Shown one piece after another: positions 10,087 to 19,200 of a stretch of 64,000 nt of DNA. Below the pieces are notes generated by a model, which saw only the letters and a list, made by a program, of their open reading frames with translations, searched no databases and was not told the DNA's origin. The first letter of the stretch is position 1, and every line of letters begins with the position of its first letter. Made by a program: the position numbers and the translations under genes. This DNA is from Atopsyche davidsoni (lineage: Eukaryota; Arthropoda; Insecta; Trichoptera; Hydrobiosidae), in assembly GCA_022113835.1 (NCBI GenBank), contig JAILWY010000019.1, positions 5,666,001 through 5,730,000 of the forward strand, in the 5' to 3' direction.

Positions 10087-12106
10087 CTAAAAAAAAAAAA
10101 AAACAATAATTAGACAGTAAAGAGAAGAAATCTTTTTAGTAAAGCTATAACAAATACATAACCTCAATATTATGATAATTCACTTATTTATATTTATTCA
10201 TGATTTTTTTGTTTGTATGTGTGTGTGTGTGTGCGTGATAACTAAAGATAGCAACAGTCTAAAAAATATATTATATGTATTAAAACTCTTATCTGTATGC
10301 AACAATAACTACACTACTAGCTTCTTCAAGACTGCAGCATGTATATATGCATTATTGCAGTGTCACTTTATAACACACGTGTTGTGTTTATATTGCATTC
10401 AACTCTTTATGAGATACATGCATATCAACACATAAAATATTGATAAGTTATTTTATTTATTTTTTCATTAACATCGTGTGTTGTTTAAATTTATATATAT
10501 CCTAATCATTAGATAATCACAGTCGCATAGATCTTTTGAGCACTACCATGATAAATGACTTTAATAATAAATCGATCATTAAAATCAGTCTTCTTGGTTG
10601 ACATTAAATTTTCCTACAGTATAATAAGGCTTAAATGAAATATAATGATTTCAAAATTGCCTCCTGAAAGGTTAACATGTCAGGCGTGACGTGACAATAA
10701 TTGCATTACAATAAATTAATCTAAGAGCATGACCCGCAAATTGCATAATATAGTTTATTGGCATAAATATTGTTATGGTATATTATCAGTAAATAGCGCA
10801 CTATCTCATAAAAACGTGTTTTTTTTAGTTTTACACACATTTTCACAAGATAAATAACTCAAAAGAGGGATTAAATCTTTCACTTTATACAAATAGTTGA
10901 GTGAAAAGGCACCATGTATGGATTCCACGATTCTGAGAATATTAAATTGGTCATCAGTCAATGGTGGAAATCTAAATCATCACTAGAATCCTTATATTTT
11001 AATAAAACATCTGTACTTTATTTCATACTCCACTGATGTTACAAAATGTTGGCAAGCTATCAAATATTCAAACAATCTAGCGTGAACGATTCTTTGGATT
11101 GCAATAATGGTTAATATTCTAGTCATACTACAGGGTTAATGTGTGCCAGAAATACGCATTAACCATATAGCGATTCCCATGACGTGTTACCCTTCTACGT
11201 TTCACTTAAAAGCAAAGCGTAAAGCATTGTATACATAATAGGGTCATCTTCAGGGCCCTCTTCAACTGCGGAGCGACCGAAGATGAGCGACGGCGACTCC
11301 GGAACAGCCATGGCATTGTCTGGACGGCAGACGAGCTAGTGCCGTCCATGCTCAAGGACCAGCGAGCTTAGGACGGAGACGTCTCCATGAGCCGAAGGGA
11401 GGAGCTCGAGAGGCAACGCCAAATAGCTCCGACCTGAGGAGAAGCCCACGGACCAGACAAGAACGGCGCTGAAGAGGATCGAGAGCTGAAGACCACGAGA
11501 CACCATTTTCATGCTTTTCAGCTCACCAACTAACGGAGACGCTGTCTCCATAGATAGTAAGGGGCGAATGTCAGAGACGAATAGAAGGGAGGGGAGGCAG
11601 ACTGGGGAAACTCCCCCTTACGAATGAATGAATTGTATATGATTATATTGTATATTATATATTAAAAGACCAGCTGTCGGCACCCGGAAGTAGTACCAAA
11701 GCGCAACCAGGGGGCGACAGTAAAAAAAAAAAAAAAAAAAGAGTCATCTTCAATGATTTCCGATAATTACCTGTAGACGCCCCCGGTACCGGGACCGAGA
11801 CGTCGTCGGGCTGAAAATCGAGAAATCAAAACGTACAAGCGGTATTTTATTCAAAAGTATGATATGTCTGCACTTCGTGTGAGGTCGCATGACGTGAAGC
11901 GGCGTGATGGCAACTGCTCACCGGCACGGAGGGGCCACGTCAGCCCACTTGTAGCTCTGGGCGCACTTGTCGCACACCCGGTTCATCAGATTGTAAATCT
12001 GGCTGTGGTAATTCGTGCAGCCTTGGGCCCTCGGGTGGCCAGCCAGCGCGACAGCCGCGGCCAGGAGGAGCGTCTGAAACAACAACAGCTGAAAACCATG
12101 CTTCAT
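9933..12106 (-). CDS. CHH/ITP-family secreted peptide precursor (two-exon CDS)
   Basis: Joining 12106-11922 to 10086-9933 gives 112 residues. Residues 1-22 form a strong signal peptide (a Leu/Phe/Ala-rich core ending ALA-GHPRAQG). Cysteines fall at 30, 45, 48, 61, 65 and 74, with spacing 14-2-12-3-8. The family norm is 15-2-12-3-8, so only the C1-C2 loop is one residue short. Known members are neurohormones that regulate ion transport, metabolism or moulting, secreted from neurosecretory cells; that role here is inferred from the family. The N-terminal half (CTNYHSQIYNLMNRVCDKC) is divergent, so this is probably a paralogue rather than orthodox ITP. An acceptor at 12074-12075 (TTGTTTCAG) in the same frame leaves open that an upstream exon supplies the start. 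A C-terminal alternative exon, known for ITP, was not found. Confidence 0.85.
10087..11242 (-). other. Intron of the CHH/ITP-like gene (distal part)
   Basis: AT-rich intronic DNA containing a short GT microsatellite at about 10214-10236. The 87-codon frame at 10172-10435 on the plus strand is low complexity. No alternative peptide exon with a CxxxCF pattern was seen. Confidence 0.5.
11253..11742 (+). mobile_element. 5'-truncated LINE tail with target-site duplication
   Basis: A plus-strand relative of the LINE at 8909-9690, truncated at the zinc knuckle (it begins ALFNCGATEDERRRLRNS). It continues through a TAG-containing C-terminus and a 3' untranslated region and ends in a run of 19 A. It is flanked by GTCATCTTCA at 11243-11252 and again at 11743-11752, a 10-bp target-site duplication that proves insertion by target-primed reverse transcription. 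It sits in the intron of the CHH/ITP-like gene in antisense orientation to that gene. Confidence 0.85.
11922..12106 (-). CDS. CHH/ITP-like peptide precursor, first coding exon
   Basis: The minus-strand frame encodes the signal peptide and the first four cysteines, ending at a consensus donor (CCG then GTGAGC) in phase 2. The start chosen is the Met at 12106 because it gives a complete signal peptide. An in-frame Met at 12148 would add 14 charged residues ahead of it. If the acceptor at 12074-12075 is used, the exon would be 12073-11922 (152 bases, entered in phase 0) and the initiator would lie further upstream. The exon is GC-rich compared with its surroundings. Confidence 0.8.
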
Positions 12107-12214
12107 AAATGCACAGTGGTCACGGTCACGGGCGAAAAAGAAATTCAAAAAACGGAAAAAATTTTGAAAATATTCATACAGGTATAAAAAAATATCTGTA
12201 TGAATATTTTGTTG

Positions 12215-12312
12215 GATTGGGCGTCAATCAAATGCGTATTTATTACCTGTTACAGGTTTGTATTGTTTACTAATATAATTAGGCACATTGGTTCACACGT
12301 AGAAAAATATCA
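12215..12312. mobile_element. Foldback MITE fragment 1
   Basis: Contains the arm TTTACTAATATAATTAGG and CACATTGGTTCACAC, preceded by the terminal part (ATCAAATGCGTATTTATTACC). The same arm occurs at 12668, inverted at about 13060-13130, and in the complete copy at 56325-56580. Here it is cut off after GAAAAATATC. Confidence 0.6.
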
Positions 12313-12324
12313 AACTAATAAACT

Positions 12325-12662
12325 TAACTTAAACATCGAATCGATTAGATAATTTTAATTTGATTTGCATTATCATTTGATGGTGTTGCGTATTAACGAA
12401 CCTCGTTTTTGCTTTTAATAGTAAAGTTTCCACACAGTGTGTAATAAAAGTCATGGTATCATCAAAAAAGAAAAAAAAAAACATTTTTATTGAAAAGTTT
12501 TACGCATTGCATGTACAAAACAAAAATAAAGACAAGAAACAGACATTATTTACGCAAATAACAGTGTATTTCCAAAACAAAGTAAGTACTTTTTATTTAT
12601 TTTAAAATCAAAAAAATATTAAAATTTTTGTGTTATTTTAAATGCTATATCTACTACGTTTT
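12325..12662 (+). repeat. Duplicated segment, copy 1
   Basis: Aligns in direct orientation to 14000-14280: CGAATCGATTAGATAATTTT, TAGTAAAGTTTCCACACAG, AAAAGTCATGGTATC, then AAATGCTATATCTACTACG. Copy 1 carries about 70 extra bases in the middle. Confidence 0.65.
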
Positions 12663-12663
12663 T

Positions 12664-12845
12664 ATATTATTACCTATTACAGGTTTATATTATTTACTAA
12701 TATAATTAGGCACATTGGTTCACACATATAAGATGATTAAAGAAATTCTCAGAAAAATATAATCGTGATTTGTGTTAGTAAATAATATAAACCTGTAATA
12801 GGTAATAAATACGCATTTGATTGACGTGCAATCCAAAAAATAGAC
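12664..12845. mobile_element. Foldback MITE fragment 2
   Basis: The left arm (ATTACCTATTACAGG through CAGAAAAATATAATCGTGATT) is followed directly by an inverted distal arm (AATATAAACCTGTAATAGG, then ATACGCATTTGATTGACG). It looks like an internally deleted copy of the foldback family at 56325-56580. Confidence 0.65.
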
Positions 12846-13054
12846 ATACATATATGATGGTGCGCGTCTTGGCTAAATTAATAGATTTTAAAAATAATAT
12901 CCAGATTGGATTAAAAACGCTTCACTTGTTACTTTGATTAAAAAGTCCAGTGCTTGCAAATCACTAAATATTGGTTGGCCTGGGCACAGAGTATGATTGT
13001 TAAAAATTCTCGATCAATGGATGTAATTCGTTAGTACAAGGGTCAGTACACCGG

Positions 13055-13135
13055 CCAAATCAGGATGATATTTTTCTGAGAATTTCTTTAATCATCTTCT
13101 ATGTGTGAACTAATGTGTCTAATTATATTAGTATA
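13055..13135. mobile_element. Foldback MITE fragment 3
   Basis: A single arm in reverse orientation: GATGATATTTTTCTGAGAA, TTAATCATCTTCTATGTGTG, then GTGTCTAATTATATTAGT. No other part of the element remains here. Confidence 0.6.
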
Positions 13136-13999
13136 TAAAAATATATCGTTTTTTTTCAGGTATTTTTCAGTTAAACATATGTACGTAAACGGTGTAAGCA
13201 TATATAAAGTATGTTTCCATGAAAAAATCGTAATCTTCGCCGGTGTAAAGACACTTTAGCACTGTTAAAGATAGCAGATTTCTAATATACACGTCATTTA
13301 ATGCAGACTACACACGCTGCAATACTGCTGGTAACGAGCCAAAAGCGTCCTATTTTGCGTAAAAAAACACCCAAGAGAGAGGAACGCTTTGACTAATTGC
13401 GAATTGGTTGTAAATTATATCACTAAGAGACCACAGACCCTTGTCAGGCTGTATATTGGGAGACACAATTAATAAGAATACTATCTAGGTTTACTTGTGA
13501 TAATTGCAGTATGCAAACATATTGTATCGCTATAGTGTAAAATTTCCAAATTTCAACCAAACTCTATAAATTAAAAACTTCGTCTGATTATTAAAGCGAT
13601 CTAAATTTTATACAAACACCTGATAACTTATCTCCAAAGTTAACTTAAGAAATATGTAAACGCTTTTATTGAATGATTCCAAACTCGACAGTGAGAAAAT
13701 CGTGCTTATGCTTATGAGTCGTGGAAAACCTGAAAACATTGAAATAACAAAATAAATGTCTGACCTCTACACTCGAGTGACATAACTTTAAGTAGAACGA
13801 TGATCTTTGAGTGGGTCTTGCATCCGTGTCCGAAGACCCTTTTGTTGAAAATATGACAGTGCGAATGCACAAAGACGCTGATACGTGCTTTCAGGGTCCA
13901 ATCAGTCCGCATCATCTGGATGACAGTGGATAAGAAAACCTTGACCTTGAAATCAAGAGTACACTGACAGAGGCAGCAAAACTGTATTTGAAACTTAAA
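13136..13999. other. Intergenic, no gene seen
   Basis: AT-rich DNA with a slightly GC-richer portion at 13660-13930. Two overlapping minus-strand frames there (13666-13872, 13712-13915) show no domain and no paired splice signals. Confidence 0.35.
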
Positions 14000-14282
14000 C
14001 TTCGTAGCAAAAACTTCGAATCGATTAGATAATTTTAATTTGATTTGCAGTTGATCGCCATTATCATTTGTTGGTGTTACGTATTAAAGAACCACATTTT
14101 TACTTGTGATAGTAAAGTTTCCACACAGCCTGTCATAAAAGTCATGGTATCTTCAAAAAAGAAAATATATATATTTCAGTATAATTGAAGAGTTTTAAAT
14201 ACTTGTTTTATTTATTTTTACAATCAAAAAAATATTTAAATTTTTGTATTATTTTAAATGCTATATCTACTACGTTTTGTAA
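14000..14282 (+). repeat. Duplicated segment, copy 2
   Basis: Direct-orientation counterpart of 12325-12662, separated by about 1.7 kb, with many substitutions and an extra GTTGATCGCC near its start. It could be an interspersed repeat present twice or a local duplication. Confidence 0.65.
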
Positions 14283-15240
14283 AAAAAAATTGAGTTTACA
14301 GGACGTAAAAAAATTATGTAATGTTTGTGTTGTTCGTTATATTTTACCTCATTTACTGTATTATGTTATTATTATTTTACCTAGTTGGAATAACAAAAAA
14401 CATTTTGAAATGAACTTTGTTCATGTTTCATCGGACCATCCTGTACCTTAATTGCTGTGCACTTGACCTTCTCAACTTTGGATACAGATAATAATTCAAG
14501 GCAGCGCTCAATGTGATAGAACCTTATTTTAATGAATGTATATTGAAATAATTTAAGTCAATACAGACACTCACTTTGTGAATTGTTTTAAAAACATTTT
14601 TTTATCTATATATTATGTATATATGGCAGTGTTTGCAATGGACAGAAATTCACAAAAACTCCCAACTCAAATTATAATGAAATAATTCACTTTGAATCAC
14701 ACATTGACACGTATATTAATAAAATTACTCTATCTCACGTTTTTTTTCGTGATTGTTTTCACATTGACAGCACAACGGTATTTCTGATTTTTTATTTGTT
14801 CAAATAATGCGGTAATGGGAAATGACACGTTCTTCACCCAAGGACCTTGAGAGGTAAGTTTATTTCCATACATTCTTGCCTCTTCACAGCGATAGACGCA
14901 TGAGCAAGCGAAAATGGCTTGCATTGTTAAAAAAATCTCTTGCAAAACACCCGCAGATCATTTGGCAGTTTATTTTCAAGCTTCATCGTCGGTTTCTGAG
15001 ACTTTAATTCTGTTGCAATAAAAAAAATTGAGTTATTTGCTGTAGCGAGTTGGCTTGTCAAATTGACCTATCGACCGATGAAATTTGAGGTATTTATTTT
15101 ATGGTTTATTTATTACTAAAAAAATGTATATATATATATTTCAAAACAGTGATATATCTATATGTATATATTATAAGTACAGTGACCCACAACACTTTTA
15201 CCCCCATAAGAAACCATGAACACTGGCTCAGTGAAATGGT
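14283..15240. other. Intergenic, no gene seen
   Basis: AT-rich. The short frames at 14185-14451 plus and 14730-14945 minus have no recognisable features. AT-dinucleotide tracts occur at about 14605-14625 and 15127-15140. Confidence 0.35.
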
Positions 15241-15288
15241 CACAAATATAAGATTTATATATATATATATATAAATCTTATATTTGTG
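15241..15288. repeat. Perfect 48-bp palindrome
   Basis: CACAAATATAAGATTTATAT, then an alternating AT core, then the exact reverse complement. The two 24-base arms match without a mismatch, so the sequence could extrude as a cruciform. It may be a residual foldback element. Confidence 0.9.
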
Positions 15289-15970
15289 TAGTCTATGATA
15301 TGTTTTTGTTTATTTATCTAAGTGAAAACATTTTCCTTGATAATGATCTTGCCATAAGTCAAACATGTCGGTTTCATGACTCTGACGCAAACAGTAATTA
15401 TCTTTAAAATTAACGCACTTTTTTTAAAGAATTGTATTGTTTTTAACAATGTCTAAATGAACACAAAAATATTTTTATAATTTTTATAGAATTGCTGAAT
15501 ACATACTCAAACGAAACGCATCACTCATATTAAGTTTATTTTTTAAGGATTAGTTTCAAAGGTAATAAATTATTTGATTCAAAAGTAACTAAGCGTATTA
15601 TTTTTGATTTTTGACATATTCCCAAACTTCATTCAAATAAATAGCTTTGAATAACTGCTAAATCAACAAAACCAGTTAATATGTAATTGCTATGTGACTC
15701 AAAAACAGTTTCTGTTTATTTCAAGCTTAATATAATAAATGAAAAAAAATTTTTTTCTTATAAATGACGTACAATATATTTTTATTGTAAAAGAAATCAA
15801 TATTATTGATTGACTAGTATCTTGAATAGTCATAAATGACAACATACAACAATAACAGCATGTAATGGACGCACGTGAGCTCTGTGTATTACAACAACAA
15901 AAAACCACCTAAATCTCTAATATAACTTGAAAAAGTTTAATTACAAACTAAACTGATGAATTCGTTACTG
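15289..15970. other. Intergenic, no gene seen
   Basis: AT-rich spacer between the palindrome and the satellite array. The frame at 15699-15908 minus is unremarkable. Confidence 0.35.
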
Positions 15971-16620
15971 TACTTATACTTTCACTACAGTTACGCGAAT
16001 GCAACTTGCTTGTTTGTTTACAAATTGCTGCTTTTGTGCGTCAGAAGCCGAGCTCGGTAGAAGTGCATTGTTACTTACTAAGTTATGCATTACGACGAGG
16101 AAGTATTAAACTAAAAACGATATACAATTCACAATGAATTGGGCAACTTGAGGCATTGTGTATTTCACTACAGTAACGCAAATACAATCTAAACCACGTG
16201 TTTATTTGCATATCGCATATTTTGTACGTCAAAAGTCAAGCGTGTTTGGAGTGCATTGTTACTTACGAAGTTTTGCATGACGACGAGGAACCACTAAACA
16301 TGTAACGATATATAATTCACAGCGAATTTGTCGCCTTGAGGGATAATACAAATACAATCTAAACTGCATGTTTATTTACAAGTCGTTAATTTTGTGCATC
16401 ACAAGTCAAACGTATTTGGAGTGCATTGTTACTTACGAAGTTTTGCATCGTCATGCAAAACATCGTAAGTACCCTCGCAAAAGCAATAGGCGTAAGTACC
16501 CTCGCAAGCAAAACCTCGTCGTCACGAGGAACTATTAAACATGAAACGATATATAATCCACAGCGAATTTGTCGCCTTGACAAATACAATTCAAACTGCA
16601 TGTTTATTAACAAGTCGATA

Positions 16621-16711
16621 ATGATTAAGTACATTTTTTCAAATATTGAAAATTGATTAAAGAAACTCTTCTTTAATCAATTTTTAATATTTGAAAAAAT
16701 GTACTTAATCA
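16621..16711. repeat. Foldback (43-base arms) inside the satellite
   Basis: ATGATTAAGTACATTTTTTC through TTGATTAAAGA is followed, after a 5-base loop, by its reverse complement with about one mismatch. It interrupts a satellite monomer and looks like a recent foldback or hairpin insertion. Confidence 0.85.
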
Positions 16712-17047
16712 TAATCAATCAATCAAACCTGTATAGGCAAAATCGTACTTCCTGTGAGACGGTCTTCACAAAAAATCAATAATATATTTACAAGTCGTTA
16801 ATTTTGAGCATCACAAGTCAAGCGTGTATTGTTACTTACGAAGTTTTGCATGACGACAAAGAACTAAAAAACTTGTAAAAATATATATATTCACAGCGAA
16901 TTAGTCACCTCGAGGGATAATACAAGTACGATCTAAACTGCAAGTTTATTTACAAGTCGTAAAATTTTGTGCATCAGAAGTCAAGCGTATTTGCAGTGCA
17001 TTTTTACTTACGAAGCTTTGCATGACGACGAAGAACTATAAAACTTG

Positions 17048-17049
<2 letters not shown>

Positions 17050-17092
<43 letters not shown>
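17050..17092. repeat. TA-dinucleotide microsatellite
   Basis: About 21 consecutive AT/TA units embedded in a satellite monomer. The neighbouring monomer at about 16880 has a shorter version at the same internal position, so the tract expanded from the monomer's own sequence. Confidence 0.9.
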
Positions 17093-17095
<3 letters not shown>

Positions 17096-18079
17096 CAGCG
17101 AATCAGTCACCTCGAGGGATAATACAACTACGATCCAAACTGCAAGCTTATTTACAAGTCGTAAATTTTGTGCATCAGAAAGAAATCAAGCGCGTATTGT
17201 TACTTACGAAGTTTTGCATGACGACGAGGAACTATTAAACATGAAACGATATACAACTCACAGCAAATTTGTCACATTGAGGGGTGATACAAGTACGATC
17301 CAAACTGCATGTTTATTAACAAGTCGATAGTTTTGTGCATCACAAGTCAAGCGTATTTGTTACAGACGACAACGAGGAACTATTAAACATGAAACGATAT
17401 ACAACTCACAGCAAATTTGTCACATTGAGGGGTGATACAAGTACGATCCAAACTGCATGTTTATTTACAAGTAGTTAAATTTTGTGCATCACAAGTCAAG
17501 CGTATTTGGAGTGCATTGCTACTTACGAAGTTTTGCATGACGACGAGGAACCATTAAACATGAAGCGATACTTAATTCACAGCGAATGAGTCACCTCGAG
17601 GGATAATACAAGTACGATCCAAACCGCAAGCTTATTTACATGTCGTTAATGTTGTGCATCACAAGTCAAGCGTATTTGGAGTGCACTGTTACAAAGTTTT
17701 GCATGACGACGAGGAACTATTAAACACGAAACGATATACAACTCACAGCGAATTAGTCACCTCGAGGGATAATACAAGTACGATCCAAACCGCAAGCTTA
17801 TTTACATGTCGTTAATTTTGTGCATCACAAGTCAAGCGTATTTGGAGTGCACTGTTACAAAGTTTTGCATGACGACGAGGAACTATTAAACACGAAACGA
17901 TATACAACTCACAGCGAATTAGTCACCTCGAGGGATAATACAAGGACGATCCAAACTGCATGTGTATTAGCAAGTCGATAGTTTTGTGCATCACGAGTCA
18001 AGCGTATTTGGAGTGCACTGTTACTTACAAAGTTTTGCATGACGACGTAGACGTATTGAACTTGAAGCGATACTTTTAT

Positions 18080-18345
18080 CAGCTCGCTCGCAGGCAATTG
18101 CAGCTCGTTGACTGCGGTGCAGGCCCCTGCCTATCTGGCCGGTGCATCGAGCGGTCGGTGCAGCGTCGATTGCGACAGTGTTTACTACGGGCCGTAGTAG
18201 CGACTCGCCGCATGCAATAGAGTTGGTTCCTGCACAGCGTGTAGAAATTATCGCCAGGACCGCATCGGGACGGTGGGCAAAAATAACGAGCATAGCAATG
18301 TTAAAAAAAAGTCCTCCGCGGCAATCCGTTAATAGCCGATCGGCT
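18080..18345. other. GC-rich block between satellite and hAT MITE
   Basis: An abrupt change to CpG-containing sequence directly after the last satellite monomer. Frames stay open on both strands (a 120-codon frame on minus at 18021-18383, shorter frames on plus) but none has a recognisable motif. It may be a piece of a gene or mobile element brought in with the array. Confidence 0.3.
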
Positions 18346-18809
18346 GGAGCAGGGGTCGGCAAGCTTTTTAGCCAGTGAGCCAAATATGTATATTACAACG
18401 TAAAAAAATTGGGAGCCGAATCTGTTGATTATTTGATACGGGTATACGGTATAAAACTTATCAAACAATTAGGCTTTAATTTTGAAAAGATATGAAATTG
18501 AAGTGTTGTATGAAAACGTAAGGCTACTAATAAACACATATGTAAAAAGAAATAAAGTGTTATTAATTATATGTACGCACATACATACATACATATAAAA
18601 ATTAAATCGTTCTTAATAAAAAAAAATTAAATCATAATAATGACCGACAAACATTAAATGCGGAATGTTTAAGTAAGTCCGGTTTGTTAATTTTAATTTT
18701 AATTTTATAAAAAACAATACCCTTAGATATTTGTGCCAGAGCCCCACCTAAGGGGTCAAAGAGCCGCATGCGGCTCCGGAGCCGCACTTTGCCGACCCCT
18801 GGGCTAGAA
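18342..18809. mobile_element. Non-autonomous hAT element (MITE) with TSD
   Basis: Terminal inverted repeats CAGGGGTCGGCAA at 18350 and TTGCCGACCCCTG ending at 18801 define the element. It is flanked by GGCTGGAG (18342-18349) and GGCTAGAA (18802-18809), an 8-bp target-site duplication matching at six of eight positions, as expected for hAT transposition. The interior has no transposase. A GAGCCGCATGCGGCTC hairpin lies near the right end. Confidence 0.85.
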
Positions 18810-18869
18810 GATTTAATATGCATTTTTTTTTTAATATGCGCGCTTTCGCCCTTTTACATTTAAATTCTA

Positions 18870-19200
18870 AATCAGTCTTCTACTACTGTTGCCTCGTTTC
18901 ACCAATCTGGCTGCACTTCCGATCTCCTCAATGCCTTTTTTTCCTACAATTATTCCTTAGACTATCAGTTGGAGGATGCCATACACATTGTTACGAAAAA
19001 TGTGACCAAAATAGGAGATCATTCGCTTCTTTACCAACATCAAGAGTTCTCTTTCTTTGGGTTCAACCCATGGTATATTAAGGGTTCTCCTATATAGCCT
19101 TAATTCTTCGCATAGTAGCAGCCTTGAGTGTCCAAGCTTCGACTCCATAAAGCAGAACTGAGACGACATAACATTTGGTGAATCTCAAGGAATTAAGACT
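18870..19200 (-). pseudogene. LINE reverse transcriptase fragment, degenerate
   Basis: The minus-strand translation gives LLYGVEAWTLKAATMRRIKA, then after a frameshift LYRRTLNIPWVE, MISYFGHIFRN and YGILQLIV, followed by a stop. The order (L)LYG-E-WTL, YRR-L-IPW, Y-GHI-RN, Y--LQLI is the C-terminal region of a widespread insect non-LTR retrotransposon ORF2 (endonuclease-reverse transcriptase). A frameshift and internal stops show it is dead. Neither end of the element is visible. Confidence 0.75.

Larger units (their letters stand above)
15970..18070 (+). repeat. Tandem satellite array, about 167-bp monomer, about 12 units
   Basis: The landmark GCATGACGACGAGGAAC recurs with variants at about 16087, 16275, 16446, 16847, 17019, 17217, 17366, 17535, 17701, 17868 and 18038. 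In the last units the spacing is 166-170 bases; elsewhere it varies by insertions and deletions. Each monomer also carries ACAAGTCAAGCGTATTTGG, ACGATATACAACTCACAGC, GTCACCTCGAGGGATAATAC and GCTTATTTACA. Units at the right end are the most alike and those at the left the most degraded. The array contains a foldback insertion (16621-16711) and a TA microsatellite (17050-17092). The short frames across it are by-products of the repeat. Confidence 0.92.
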
